From contig CALXDZ010000141.1 of the NCBI GenBank assembly GCA_944387205.1, positions 1 to 40,713 of the forward strand: a DNA stretch of 40,713 bases, read 5' to 3'. The notes below the pieces were generated by a model. That model saw only the letters and a list, made by a program, of their open reading frames with translations. It did not search any database and was not told where the DNA came from. Shown here piece after piece: positions 24,380 to 32,859 of the stretch (positions within the stretch are counted from its first letter, which is position 1; each line of letters opens with the position of its first letter). Origin of the DNA: an uncultured Oscillospiraceae bacterium. Lineage in GTDB: Bacteria; Bacillota; Clostridia; Oscillospirales; Oscillospiraceae. Made by a program: the position numbers and the translations under genes.

Positions 24380-25309
24380 ATGAGAAGACTGTTTGCCCTG
24401 ATTTGTGCCATGGTCATGACCCTGTCTCTGGCCGCCTGCGGCAGCGAGACCACGACCACCTCCAGCTCCGACACTTCTGGCACCCCTGATTACAGCTCGG
24501 TGGAGATCCCCGAGGTGCCTGATCTGACCGGCACCGACACCAGCGCCATTCTGGGCGTGGAGGATGGCGTGCTCACCGTGGGTATGGAGTGCGCCTACGC
24601 TCCCTACAACTGGACCCAGACCGACGACTCCAACGGCGCCGTTCCCATTGTCAACAACCCCGGCTCCTACGCCAACGGCTATGATGTGATGATGGCCAAG
24701 CGCATCTGCGAGGCCTATGGCTGGGAGCTGGAGGTCATGGCCATCGGCTGGGACGGCCTGAGCCCCGCTCTGAATGCCGGTCAGCTGGACGCTGTTATCG
24801 CTGGTCAGTCTATGACTGAGGAGCGTCTGGCCGAGGTGGACATGGCCGGTCCCTATATCTACGCCTCCATCGTCTGCGTGGCCAAGAAGGACAGTGAGCA
24901 GGCCAAGGCTACCGGTATCTCCAACCTGAGCGGCTCCTGCACCGCCCAGACCGGCACCATCTGGTATGAGTCCTGCCTGCCCCAGATCCCCGACGCCGAG
25001 ATCATGCCCGAGGCGGAGACCGCTCCCGCCATGATCATGTCCGTGGAGAGCGGCACTGTGGACTTTATCTGCACCGATATGCCCACCGCTCTGGGTGCCA
25101 CCTCCACCTATGACGATCTGGTCATCCTGGACTTCTCCGGCACCGACGATGACTTCCAGGTCAGCGAGGGCGATATCAACATCGGCATCTCCGTGGCCAA
25201 GGGCAACACCGCCCTCAAGGACGCCATGAACGCCGTTCTGGAGGGAATGACCGCCGAGCACTTCAATGCGCTCATGTATCAGGCCATTGCCGTCCAGCCT
25301 GAGATCTAA
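24380..25309 (+). CDS. Amino-acid ABC transporter substrate-binding lipoprotein (probable lysine)
   Basis: A 309-residue lipoprotein with lipobox SLAAC (Cys20), followed by a Ser/Thr-rich linker and a type II amino-acid binding domain of the SBP_bac_3 family: LTVGMECAYAPYNW, NGYDVMMAKRICEAYGWELE, and AGQLDAVIAGQSMTEERLAEVDM. These are the ligand-pocket segments of lysine/arginine/histidine- and glutamine-type binding proteins. Lysine as substrate is inferred from the riboswitch immediately upstream. GGAAGG precedes the ATG. First gene of a three-gene transporter. Confidence 0.92.
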   Translation: MRRLFALICAMVMTLSLAACGSETTTTSSSDTSGTPDYSSVEIPEVPDLTGTDTSAILGVEDGVLTVGMECAYAPYNWTQTDDSNGAVPIVNNPGSYANGYDVMMAKRICEAYGWELEVMAIGWDGLSPALNAGQLDAVIAGQSMTEERLAEVDMAGPYIYASIVCVAKKDSEQAKATGISNLSGSCTAQTGTIWYESCLPQIPDAEIMPEAETAPAMIMSVESGTVDFICTDMPTALGATSTYDDLVILDFSGTDDDFQVSEGDINIGISVAKGNTALKDAMNAVLEGMTAEHFNALMYQAIAVQPEI

Positions 25310-25345
25310 GGCATACACCAAGAAGCTGTGCCAAAGTTCCGCATG

Positions 25346-25370
25346 TCCGGCCCCAATTTTTGGGGCCGGA
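25346..25370 (+). other. Intercistronic hairpin between binding protein and permease genes
   Basis: TCCGGCCCC and GGGGCCGGA form a perfect nine-base stem with a seven-base loop. No T run follows, so it is probably not a terminator. Such hairpins after binding-protein genes commonly protect the upstream message and so raise its level above the permease (family knowledge; the role here is inferred). Confidence 0.6.
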
Positions 25371-25407
25371 TCATGTCGGTTTATGGGAGAAAGGAACGAT
25401 TTACTCC

Positions 25408-26298
25408 ATGGAGAAATTTATTAAGCTGGGCAGTGATATCAGCGCCCTGTGGGGACATTACTGGCTGCAGTATCTGGTTGGTATCCGCAACACATTGATC
25501 GTAGCTGTGGTGGCCACTCTGGTGGGATGCATAATCGGCCTGCTCTGCGGCATTTTGAACACCATCCCCTATGCCAAAAATGATCCCCTGCCCAAGCGGT
25601 TCTTTCTGAAGCTGGTTCGGGTGGTCGTGCGGATCTATGTGGAGGTGTTCCGGGGAACGCCTATGGTACTCCAGGCGGTATTCATTTACTATGGCCTGCC
25701 CTATTTTACCGATGGAGCGGTCGCTTTCAGCGGAAATGCGGGCATCTGGATCGCCTCCTTGGTGGTAGTGTCCATCAATACCGGCGCCTATATGGCCGAG
25801 TCCGTCCGGGGCGGCATCATCTCCATTGATCCGGGGCAGACCGAAGGCGCCAAGGCCATTGGCATGACACACGTTCAGACCATGACCAGCGTCATCCTGC
25901 CCCAGGCTATCCGCAACATCATTCCCCAGATCGGCAACAACTTCATCATCAATATCAAGGATACCTCCGTCATGTTTGTCATCGGTTTTGTGGAGTTCTT
26001 TGCCACCCACCGGAATATCGTGGGCCTGAATCTGATGTACTTCCCCTCTGCCACCATTGAAATGGTGGGCTATCTGACCATGACGCTCATCGCCTCCTTC
26101 CTGCTGCGGCTGGTGGAGAAGCTGATGGACGGCTCTGACAGCTATGAATTGGTTCAGGAGGACCAGCTGACCATGACAGCCGGGACTTACAGCCATCCTG
26201 ACCGGGGAACGCCCTTTGATGAGCGCAGCAAGGAATACCGGAATCGGGTCCGGGAGAGTTTGAAGAACCGCAACGGCAGTACGAGAGGAGAGCGCTGA
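25408..26298 (+). CDS. Amino-acid ABC transporter permease
   Basis: A 296-residue HisM/GlnP-type permease. The start segment [19 protein letters not shown], the [21 protein letters not shown] motif and the EAA-like cytoplasmic loop around [16 protein letters not shown] are characteristic. [16 protein letters not shown] follows. A hydrophilic C-terminal tail of about 55 residues after the last helix is longer than usual. The ATG at 25408 is chosen over 25360 because AAAGGAA lies before it and the added residues are unlike a permease start. Two bases separate it from the ATPase gene. Confidence 0.9.
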   Translation: MEKFIKLGSDISALWGHYWLQYLVGIRNTLIVAVVATLVGCIIGLLCGILNTIPYAKNDPLPKRFFLKLVRVVVRIYVEVFRGTPMVLQAVFIYYGLPYFTDGAVAFSGNAGIWIASLVVVSINTGAYMAESVRGGIISIDPGQTEGAKAIGMTHVQTMTSVILPQAIRNIIPQIGNNFIINIKDTSVMFVIGFVEFFATHRNIVGLNLMYFPSATIEMVGYLTMTLIASFLLRLVEKLMDGSDSYELVQEDQLTMTAGTYSHPDRGTPFDERSKEYRNRVRESLKNRNGSTRGER

Positions 26299-26299
26299 T

Positions 26300-27040
26300 A
26301 TGGATGAGATGATTTTAGAGATCCGCCACCTCTCCAAGACCTTTGGAAAGAACGAGGTGCTGCGGGATATTGACTTCTCTGTGGCCAAGGGCGATGTCAC
26401 CTCTATTATCGGAGCCTCCGGCTCCGGCAAGTCCACGCTGCTGCGGTGTATCAATCTGCTGGAGACCCCTACCTCCGGCGAGATCCTTTACCGCGGAGAG
26501 AATGTGGCGGGGCGGGGCGTCAATGCTGCCCGGTACCGCTCCCATGTGGGCATGGTATTCCAGTCCTTTAACCTGTTCAACAATATGACCGTGCTGGAAA
26601 ACTGCATGGTGGGCCAGGTGAAGGTGCTGGGGAAGAACAGGGTAGACGCCCGCAAGAGTGCCATGAATTATCTGGAAAAGGTGGGTATGGCTCCCTATAT
26701 CAACGCCAAGCCCCGGCAGATCTCCGGCGGTCAGAAGCAGCGTGTGGCCATCGCCCGGGCCCTGGCCATGGACCCGGAGGTGCTGCTGTTCGACGAGCCC
26801 ACCTCCGCTCTGGATCCGGAAATGGTGGGCGAGGTGCTTAACGTCATGCAGGCTCTGGCCAACGAGGGCATGACCATGCTGGTGGTGACCCATGAGATGG
26901 CCTTTGCCCGGGATGTGAGCAGCCAGGTGGTTTATATGAATGGGGGCATCATCTGTGAGCAGGGAACTCCGGAGGAGGTCTTCGGCAATCCCCAAAAGCA
27001 GGAGACCCGGGACTTCCTGGCCCGGTTCCGCAAGAACTGA
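26300..27040 (+). CDS. Amino-acid ABC transporter ATPase
   Basis: A 246-residue polar-amino-acid transporter ATPase (GlnQ/HisP class). Walker [10 protein letters not shown] (38-46), signature ISGGQKQR (141-148), Walker [12 protein letters not shown] (162-172) and switch His in [17 protein letters not shown] precedes the ATG. It closes the transporter operon led by the lysine riboswitch and is followed by a terminator. Confidence 0.95.
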   Translation: MDEMILEIRHLSKTFGKNEVLRDIDFSVAKGDVTSIIGASGSGKSTLLRCINLLETPTSGEILYRGENVAGRGVNAARYRSHVGMVFQSFNLFNNMTVLENCMVGQVKVLGKNRVDARKSAMNYLEKVGMAPYINAKPRQISGGQKQRVAIARALAMDPEVLLFDEPTSALDPEMVGEVLNVMQALANEGMTMLVVTHEMAFARDVSSQVVYMNGGIICEQGTPEEVFGNPQKQETRDFLARFRKN

Positions 27041-27066
27041 AAGGCCCCCTTTAAAAAAACGCAGAG

Positions 27067-27091
27067 GCCGCCGGTTATCCGGCGGCTTTTT
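27067..27091 (+). terminator. Terminator of the lysine transporter operon
   Basis: GCCGCCGG and CCGGCGGC with a four-base loop, followed by five T residues, 27 bases past the stop. Confidence 0.88.
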
Positions 27092-27120
27092 CCGTTCTGG
27101 AGCGGGGAGAAAAATTTGCG

Positions 27121-27370
27121 GGGGCGTGCACGGGGACATGCACGAGAGCGCAGCCTTACACCTTTGGGTGTAAGGCTTTTTCCGCGGGAGCGATACCAAA
27201 AGAGGCGTCCTCGACGATGAGCCTTGCCCTTTGGCCGGGACGGGTCCGCTCTGCCCGGACCGGCAGAAAAGGCGGGCGGCGGAACGCGCGTTCCGCCCCG
27301 CCGAAAAATGCTTTATACATGTGTTTTCAAAAGGAAATCGGGGCCAAAAAGGCGCGGGAAACCGTGCGCT
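27121..27370 (+). repeat. Copy A of a ~250-base structured repeat
   Basis: This stretch is about 70-80% alike by eye to 31936-32200. Shared blocks are the twin hairpins, GCGGGAGCGATACCAAA, GAGGCGTCCTCGACGAT, ACGGGTCCGCTCTGCCCGGACC and GGCGGGCGGCGGAACGCGCG, and later GGGGCCAAA and GGCGCGGGAAA. Within it GGCGGAAC-GCGC-GTTCCGCC forms a hairpin. The matching stretch of copy B has different bases but still pairs, which points to a conserved RNA fold. Here no small-protein gene follows, unlike copy B, so this may be an orphan left by deletion. Confidence 0.6.
27126..27181 (+). repeat. Twin-hairpin element, copy 4 (no gene following)
   Basis: First hairpin GTGCA...TGCAC (27126-27143). Second hairpin AGCCTTACACC-TTTG-GGTGTAAGGCT (27152-27177) runs into five T residues. 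The same pair of hairpins precedes each of the three small cassette proteins. Confidence 0.7.
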
Positions 27371-27399
27371 GCTTCCCGTCCCGAAAAAGAAGAGCTGTC

Positions 27400-27515
27400 C
27401 TGCGGCTGTTTGGCAGAGGTGGTGCTGTTGGCCACTTCCTTGGCGCTGGAGACGCCCTGGGTGACCTTACTGTTGCTGCCCACGATGACGAAGTTGTTCT
27501 CATATTTATTTCTGG
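27400..27515 (-). pseudogene. Possible coding remnant
   Basis: One minus-strand frame reads KYENNFVIVGSNSKVTQGVS then SAKEVANSTTSAKQPQDS, which looks like protein rather than noise. It has no start codon, is closed off by a stop just upstream, and matches nothing I can name. It may be the tail of a gene destroyed when this region was rearranged. Confidence 0.25.
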
Positions 27516-27554
27516 AAGCCTACTGGGAGAACAGCCGGAGCCTCCGGCAGGGGG

Positions 27555-27613
27555 ATGCACGCAGACGTGCATGAAAAGGAGGACGGCTCCGCTTTTTTGA
27601 GCGGAACCGTCCC
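27555..27613 (+). repeat. TGCAC-type hairpin and second hairpin
   Basis: ATGCACG-CAGA-CGTGCAT resembles the first hairpin of the twin-hairpin element and is followed by AAAAGGAGG. Then ACGGCTCCGCT-TTTTTG-AGCGGAACCGT forms another stem (27583-27610). No gene starts after the ribosome-site-like sequence. The rest of 27614-27858 is AT-rich with one perfect GTCCTCTT/AAGAGGAC stem near 27675-27701. Confidence 0.4.
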
Positions 27614-27858
27614 GGTTGCTCCGGTGGGAGGAAGCGGATACATTATATTAATATAGACAGCAAATGCAAAACTGTCCTCTTAGAAAAGACACAAGAGGAC
27701 GCTGGGCAGACAGACCTGCGGCAGGCTGCTCCAGAGGTTCTGTAAACCGGTTGTTTTTGCGTAATTCCGAACATATCAGGGTGGAAAACACGCCAAAATA
27801 CGGAAAATCAATAAGAAAAGCGCTTTGTTACAATTAGATTACAAACCATCGATGCCTC

Positions 27859-27887
27859 TTGCGAAATCAAAAGGGCCGTGATAATAT
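27859..27887 (+). promoter_or_regulatory. Promoter of SLH protein gene 1
   Basis: TTGCGA and TAATAT are 17 bases apart. A leader of about 170 bases follows. In it CCGGTAT (27923-27929) can pair with ATACCGG (28000-28006), enclosing a segment with further stems, so it may be regulatory. I could not match it to a known class. Confidence 0.65.
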
Positions 27888-28066
27888 ACATCATGCAGAG
27901 CGGCCCGGCTCTTGCGTTGGCTCCGGTATAGATACAGGACCGGCTAGCCACGGTATGTGTGCCGGAAAAAGCGTAAGGTCGGAAGGCTCTGACAACTCAA
28001 TACCGGTAAGGGGAGTGAGAATGCTATTCTGCCCGTCTTTCCGGTAAATATGCAAGGAGGAAAACT

Positions 28067-31030
28067 ATGAAGAAGTTCCTTTCTCTGGTGCTGGCTCTGG
28101 TGATGACCATGTCTCTGGTCGTTGTCAGCGCTGGTGCCACCGAGTTCAAGGACCTCGGCGATGTGGACAGCATCGAGCACAAAGAGGCCGTTGAGCTCTT
28201 CAACAAGATCGGTATCATTACCGGTTATGAAGATGGTTCCTTCCATCCCGAGAAGACCATCACCCGTGAGCAGGCCGCCAAGATCATTGCGATCATGGCC
28301 CTGGGCAATGACGCCGCTTCCAAGCTGGGCGTGGAGAAGGCTCCCTTCCCCGATGTCCCCGCTACCAGCCAGTTCGCCGGCTACATCGGCTACTGCGCTT
28401 CCACCGGCATCATTGACGGCTACAAGGACGGCACCTTCAAGCCCAAGGGCACTCTGACCGGCTATCAGTTCGCCAAGATGCTGCTGGGCGTTCTGGGCTA
28501 TGGTGTCAAGGACGAGTACGTGGGCAACAACTGGGCTCTGAACGTGGCCCGTGACGGCGCTTCCATCGGCCTGTTCGAGGATGCCACTGTCACCGCCGGC
28601 CTGATCGACCGTGACAACGCCGCTCAGATCGCTTTCAACGCCCTGACCTCCAGCCTGGTCACCTATTCCGAGCTGCTGGGCACCTACACTGCCTACAACA
28701 TGATGACCCAGACCCTGCTGGGCACCCTGGCTGAGAACATCTTTGACCTGACCACTTCCACCAAGACCGATGGCTATGGCTACAACACCCACGCTTGGAG
28801 ACAGAGCGGCAAGGTCATCACCAACTACTACATGAGTGACAAGATCCTGGGCACCGAGACTGATTCCAGCCTGACCGGCAACCAGATCTTCAACGCTTAC
28901 AGCTGGGACGTGAATGATAACGGCACCTATCCCACCATTCCCGTCTATGTGAATGGCACCAAGGAGATGGACCTGAACCCCGGCACCAATCTGAAGTCCG
29001 TGGCTACCAAGTACATCGCCAAGGGTTACACTGTCAACTTTGTTGACGTGAAGGAGAACATCGGTGGTGTTTCCCGCTTCGACGGCAATGTGGAGAAGAT
29101 CATCGTCACCATCCCCTATCTGGCTGAGGTCACTGCTGTGAAGGCTGCTACCACCTCCACTGACCGTTCTGTCACTCTGAAGGTCTATGCCGCCAAGGCT
29201 GGCCAGACTTCTTCCTGGACCATCACCGGCGTGGAGACCGAGGAGTTCGCCAAGGGCGATTACATCCTGGTCACTCCCTCTTCCAACGACGCTGCTGGTT
29301 TCCAGGAGCCCCTGAGCATGGTCAAGGCTCAGACTGTTGAGGGCAAGGTCACTGCTTACTACAGCAACAGCGTCAACGACAACAACGGTTCTGTCACTGT
29401 GGACGGCACCAAGTACAACTACAACTTCATCTTCGCTAACACCAACAACATTGCTCTGGGCGATAGCCTGGCTCAGGGTAACTACCTGCTGAACAAGTCC
29501 ATCTACACCTTCTTCCTGGATGACGTGGGCAACGTCATCGGCGTGAAGGTCAAGGAGGACGCCATCAACGACTATGCTTATGTTATTGCTGTGGGCCACG
29601 ACTCCTTCGGCAAGAACAACATTGTAAAAGTCCTGACCAGCGACGGCAAGATCGGCACCTACACCGTGTCTTCCAAGTCCGATGAGATCGCCTATGACGG
29701 CGCCAATCCCTCCGATGATGGTAAGTACGCTTCCGCTGGTGAGATCTATGCTTACAGCATCAACTCCAGCAACGAGATCGTTCTGGACAAGGTTGAGGAT
29801 CTGAACAGCGCTTATGACCAGGTCCTGTTCAGCCAGGACGGCAACTCCGCTGCTGGCAAGAACGGCGACTTCAGCAAGGGTCAGATCACCAAGTTCACCA
29901 AGGGCTACTCTGTGATCACCACCGATAGAGGCGGTGTGGTGTATGCCACTGACTCCACTGTGTTCGTCTATCGTGATGGCAGCACTGTGACCACCTATGT
30001 GGGCAAGTCCAATGCTCCTTCCATCACCAGCGCTAAGTACGCTTCTGTGATCCGTACCAATGTGACTGAGGACAACAAGACTGTTCCCTACGCTACCTAC
30101 ATCGTCATCGAGAGCAAGCCTGAGAACACCATGACCGATAACTACCTGTATGTCACGGGCAGCTACTACGGCACCACTCAGGATGTGAACGGCGACACCG
30201 TGTACCTGTACAAGACCATCAAGGACGGCGCTGTGGTCAACCTGGCCATGGATGCCAACACCTATGGCGCTGGCGTGTATCTGTACGGCATGGATGAGGC
30301 CAAGTACGCTGGTGACTCCGCTAACAGCGTTGAGGCTGGCGTGTACAGCCTGACTCGCGCCACCGCAGGCGTTGTGGGTGGCGGCACCACTGGCGACTAC
30401 AAGGCCAATGTGGTTATCGGCGTGTCCTCCAACGACAACGTCATCGTCACTCCCGCCAACAACGATCAGTTCGTGATCTCCCCCGACACTGAGATCACCG
30501 ACATCAGCAATCTGAGCGACATCATCACCGATGCCTCCTTCAAGATTGGTGATACCATCGTTGTGGTGTACAAGACCGTCTCCGGCCTGCAGGTTGCTGA
30601 CGCTATCTACATCATGTCCCACGCTGCTGTGACCACCACCACCACGGTTGATACCACTGGTGCAGATGTCACCGCTAAGGGCAATGGTGTTTACACCGGT
30701 ACTACTGCCTCTGGCATGAACGTTCCCGGCTGCAACGCTACCAGCGAGTCTCTGCTGGTCTTTAAGTTCGCGATGCCCGTTGCCACCTCTCAGACCGTGA
30801 CTCTGACCCTGACCAACAGCAAGGGCGAGCTGGTCTACAAGGATTCCGGCACCATCGCTAACACCGATGCTCACTACTTCTTTGCTGCTACCAGTGGTAC
30901 CATCAACAACACTGGTTCCGGCGCTCTGGCCGGCAGCGGCTCTCACAGCCTGCCTGCTGACACCTACAACTACACCATCGAGGGCACTGTCTCTGGCCTG
31001 GTCCAGACCGGTTCCTTCACCGTGGCCTAA
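28067..31030 (+). CDS. SLH-domain surface (S-layer-type) protein 1
   Basis: A 987-residue secreted protein. The signal peptide KKFLSLVLALVMTMSLVVVS ends near SAGA. Two clear SLH domains follow: FKDLGDVDSIEHKEAVELFN...GYEDGSFHPEKTITREQAAK (about 26-85) and FPDVPATSQFAGYIGY...GYKDGTFKPKGTLTGYQFAK (about 93-145). A weaker third ends near residue 200. SLH domains bind pyruvylated wall polymer, so the protein should coat the cell. The rest is beta-rich, Thr/Ser/Asn/Gly-rich, nearly free of Cys. The codon choice (GCT, ACC, AAG, GTC) is more biased than in neighbours, suggesting very high expression. AAGGAGG lies before the ATG. Paralogues are at 32860-35847 and from 38259. Confidence 0.9.
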   Translation: MKKFLSLVLALVMTMSLVVVSAGATEFKDLGDVDSIEHKEAVELFNKIGIITGYEDGSFHPEKTITREQAAKIIAIMALGNDAASKLGVEKAPFPDVPATSQFAGYIGYCASTGIIDGYKDGTFKPKGTLTGYQFAKMLLGVLGYGVKDEYVGNNWALNVARDGASIGLFEDATVTAGLIDRDNAAQIAFNALTSSLVTYSELLGTYTAYNMMTQTLLGTLAENIFDLTTSTKTDGYGYNTHAWRQSGKVITNYYMSDKILGTETDSSLTGNQIFNAYSWDVNDNGTYPTIPVYVNGTKEMDLNPGTNLKSVATKYIAKGYTVNFVDVKENIGGVSRFDGNVEKIIVTIPYLAEVTAVKAATTSTDRSVTLKVYAAKAGQTSSWTITGVETEEFAKGDYILVTPSSNDAAGFQEPLSMVKAQTVEGKVTAYYSNSVNDNNGSVTVDGTKYNYNFIFANTNNIALGDSLAQGNYLLNKSIYTFFLDDVGNVIGVKVKEDAINDYAYVIAVGHDSFGKNNIVKVLTSDGKIGTYTVSSKSDEIAYDGANPSDDGKYASAGEIYAYSINSSNEIVLDKVEDLNSAYDQVLFSQDGNSAAGKNGDFSKGQITKFTKGYSVITTDRGGVVYATDSTVFVYRDGSTVTTYVGKSNAPSITSAKYASVIRTNVTEDNKTVPYATYIVIESKPENTMTDNYLYVTGSYYGTTQDVNGDTVYLYKTIKDGAVVNLAMDANTYGAGVYLYGMDEAKYAGDSANSVEAGVYSLTRATAGVVGGGTTGDYKANVVIGVSSNDNVIVTPANNDQFVISPDTEITDISNLSDIITDASFKIGDTIVVVYKTVSGLQVADAIYIMSHAAVTTTTTVDTTGADVTAKGNGVYTGTTASGMNVPGCNATSESLLVFKFAMPVATSQTVTLTLTNSKGELVYKDSGTIANTDAHYFFAATSGTINNTGSGALAGSGSHSLPADTYNYTIEGTVSGLVQTGSFTVA

Positions 31031-31076
31031 GTTGTAAACAGCTAGTCCTGCAACGCACAAGCGTGTAAGACACAAG

Positions 31077-31110
31077 AAAGGCCCCGCACCGAAAGGTGCG
31101 GGGCCTTTTT
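31077..31110. terminator. Bidirectional terminator shared by SLH gene 1 and small gene 1
   Basis: GCCCCGCACC-GAAA-GGTGCGGGGC with AAAG before and CTTTTT after. It separates the convergent SLH gene from the tiny/small gene pair. Nearly the same stem occurs at 32792-32826 and 38186-38221. Confidence 0.9.
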
Positions 31111-31116
31111 CTCTGC

Positions 31117-31227
31117 TTATTGGGAGTCAGAAACCTGCTCTGCATCAGGGAACCAGTTGTCAGGTACCTCTCGTTGCACCAGAGTTTGTGTGCCATCTAT
31201 CCGACAGACTAATACATCGATTGTCAT
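31117..31227 (-). CDS. Tiny cassette protein, copy 1
   Basis: A 36-residue frame beginning MTIDVLVCRIDGTQTLVQRE and ending VSDSQ. Its ATG overlaps the stop of small gene 1 (ATGA). It is clearly related to the 40-residue product at 38060-38182: both start MTI-x-VL-x-CR-x-DGTQ and share VP(D/E) followed by an aromatic pair and P. Two diverged copies in the same place argue that it is a real gene. Function unknown. Confidence 0.7.
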   Translation of the reverse strand: MTIDVLVCRIDGTQTLVQREVPDNWFPDAEQVSDSQ

Positions 31228-31790
31228 GCTCTCACCCCATATATCCGTACTTTGGTGCCCGGCAATACCGGACGACTGCCGGAACAATAAAAATTCAGCT
31301 GTCTTAAATTTGCTGGCACAACAGTTCCGGGATTGACCGCAAGAAACATCTCGTTTACCGTGGGGCGAGGATCATCCGGCTCGGCGTACAGGTTTCTCCC
31401 CAGAAGAAAGTTATCCAAGATCAATTCCACTTCACCCGCTCCCATGTCTGTGTCATAAGAGGTGCAAAAGGTTGCGAAATAATCGCCTCTGCTGTAGATC
31501 ATATCGGAGCGACCGTTGAGCCGGAGGAAGGCTGCATGCACGGTATCCGTTTTGATCATCGGGTGAATGATGAGCCGGTCGTACTGGGTGAGATCCACCT
31601 CCGAAAGGTCCACGTCCAACTGCTGGCAGCTCTGGGTGGTGGTCACATCCGCTAGCTTTTCAAAATAGTTTCCGGCCTTGAGGGCCGCCATGGTTTCGTC
31701 GATCTTCTGGTTGTCGCTGTTGAAGTCCTCCTGCAGGATGCTGACCTCGGCATCCCACTTGCAGAGGCCATAGTGATGCGTTTTTTTCAT
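31224..31790 (-). CDS. Small cassette protein 1 (conserved ends, variable middle)
   Basis: A 188-residue protein without signal peptide or membrane segment. It begins MKKTHHYGLCKWDAEVSILQ and continues EDFNSDNQKID, nearly the same as the starts of the proteins at 32224 and 37500. It ends KVRIYGVRA, again like the others. The middle 120 residues diverge strongly. The N-terminal block resembles, as far as I recall, short domains at the head of Firmicutes phage tail-fibre-like proteins; this is weak evidence. Faces SLH gene 1 tail to tail. GGAAAGGGG precedes the ATG. Confidence 0.75.
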   Translation of the reverse strand: MKKTHHYGLCKWDAEVSILQEDFNSDNQKIDETMAALKAGNYFEKLADVTTTQSCQQLDVDLSEVDLTQYDRLIIHPMIKTDTVHAAFLRLNGRSDMIYSRGDYFATFCTSYDTDMGAGEVELILDNFLLGRNLYAEPDDPRPTVNEMFLAVNPGTVVPANLRQLNFYCSGSRPVLPGTKVRIYGVRA

Positions 31791-31856
31791 GCTCTACCCC
31801 TTTCCGGGCGTTTTCTCCCGCCGCAGACAGACGGCAAAAGAGGCAGCGGGAGAAAT

Positions 31857-31908
31857 TTGCCCTACACATACGTGTAGGGCAAGGGGGTTCGTGCATGGAG
31901 ACATGCAC
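31857..31908 (-). repeat. Twin-hairpin element before small gene 1
   Basis: On the minus strand GTGCATG-TCTC-CATGCAC (31908-31891) is followed by TTGCCCTACAC-GTAT-GTGTAGGGCAA (31882-31857). The second hairpin runs into ATTT. It lies about 65 bases before the ATG at 31790. Together with the copy at 31940 it forms an inverted pair between two divergent small genes. Confidence 0.7.
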
Positions 31909-31935
31909 GGGGACGAAAAAAAGTTTTTTCAAAGT

Positions 31936-32200
31936 CTGTTGCACGGAAACGTGCACGAAAACGAAGCCTTACACGCTTTGGTGTAAGGCTTTTTTGCGGG
32001 AGCGATACCAAAGGAGGCGTCCTCGACGATAGGCCTTGCCCCCTTAGCCGAGACGGGTCCGCTCTGCCCGGACCGGCAAACCATAGGCGGGCGGCGGAAC
32101 GCGCGCCGCCGCCCGCCCGGAAAAAATTTGCTCACTACAGGCGTTTTCAAAAAAGCACCGGGGCCAAAGGCGCGGGAAAAACCATGCGCCGCAGCTTGCT
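31936..32200 (+). repeat. Copy B of the ~250-base structured repeat
   Basis: Counterpart of 27121-27370, here leading directly to small gene 2. Its GC hairpin is GCGGGCGGCG-GAACGCG-CGCCGCCGCCCGC, a longer stem than that of copy A with different pairs. A 15-base piece, CCGGGGCCAAAGGCG near 32158, recurs on the opposite strand near 36108-36122 between the recombinase and SLH gene 2. Confidence 0.6.
31940..31995 (+). repeat. Twin-hairpin element before small gene 2
   Basis: TGCACG-GAAA-CGTGCA (31940-31955), then AGCCTTACAC-GCTTTG-GTGTAAGGCT (31965-31990) followed by T residues. The second hairpin has the form of an intrinsic terminator. It lies about 230 bases before the TTG start at 32224. Confidence 0.75.
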
Positions 32201-32223
32201 CCGGAGAAAAGGAGAGATACCTG

Positions 32224-32778
32224 TTGAGAAAGACGGCAAACTATCAGCTCAGCCAGTGGGATGCAGAGGACCGCATCCTGAGGGAGGATTTTAACAGCGA
32301 CAACCAGAAAATCGACGCGGCCATTGCCGATGCCAACCACACCGAGAAATTGCTGGACATCACCACCCGGGAGGAGGCGGTTCAGGTGGAGCTTTCCCTG
32401 GAACAGGTGGAGTGGGAAAAATACCGGGACCTGATACTCTATGTGGAGACCAGAGGCGTTCAAGCCAGCGGAGATCAGGGATATTACAACATTTATGTGA
32501 CTGTGGATGGATTGACTAGCGGATACACCTTGTATGAATATGGTGGAGGGACCAATATATCCGGCAGCATCACCTATATTGCCTCTGCGGAATTTAGCTC
32601 CAAACAGATCCGATTTCCTGTGCTGGCGGAAAAACAGATCTGTTATCCCGACGACTGCGCCAAGGTCACCATGCCCCAGGGAATTATGCAGTCCCACAAC
32701 ATCACCATTTTGGCGGCTCGAGATGATCGGCCTATTCCCACAGGCTCCAGGTTCATTCTCTATGGCGTGAAAAAATAA
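32224..32778 (+). CDS. Small cassette protein 2
   Basis: A 184-residue member of the same family. The start is TTG, fixed by homology: (M)RKTANYQLSQWDAEDRIL followed by REDFNSDNQKIDAAI matches the protein at 37500 almost residue for residue. GGAGAG lies before it at acceptable spacing. The C-terminus SRFILYGVKK matches the family ending. The middle is different from both relatives. It faces SLH gene 2 tail to tail. No tiny overlapping gene follows, unlike the other two copies. Confidence 0.75.
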   Translation: MRKTANYQLSQWDAEDRILREDFNSDNQKIDAAIADANHTEKLLDITTREEAVQVELSLEQVEWEKYRDLILYVETRGVQASGDQGYYNIYVTVDGLTSGYTLYEYGGGTNISGSITYIASAEFSSKQIRFPVLAEKQICYPDDCAKVTMPQGIMQSHNITILAARDDRPIPTGSRFILYGVKK

Positions 32779-32791
32779 CGCTGCATGAAAC

Positions 32792-32826
32792 AAAAGAGGC
32801 CCGCGCCATTCGGTGCGGGCCTCTTT
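32792..32826. terminator. Bidirectional terminator shared by small gene 2 and SLH gene 2
   Basis: GAGGCCCGC-GCC-ATTC-GGT-GCGGGCCTC with A residues before and TTT after. Closely related to the stems at 31077 and 38186. Confidence 0.85.
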
Positions 32827-32859
32827 GTTGAGCTGTGGGTACAGCTTAAGGGGTTCTGA

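Noticed and set aside
27894-28066. c-di-GMP riboswitch in the leader of SLH gene 1
   Set aside because: Stems are possible, but the conserved core of c-di-GMP type I or II is not present.
27944-31075. A minus-strand open frame of about 1040 codons opposite SLH gene 1
   Set aside because: It mirrors the coding strand, is free of stops because of the strong codon bias of the SLH gene, has a Val/Gly/His/Asp-rich low-complexity product and no ribosome site. The same occurs opposite SLH gene 2 (32920-35862).
27126-31995. CRISPR array
   Set aside because: The repeated hairpins are few, irregularly spaced and inverted in one case. No regular repeat/spacer pattern or cas gene exists in the window.
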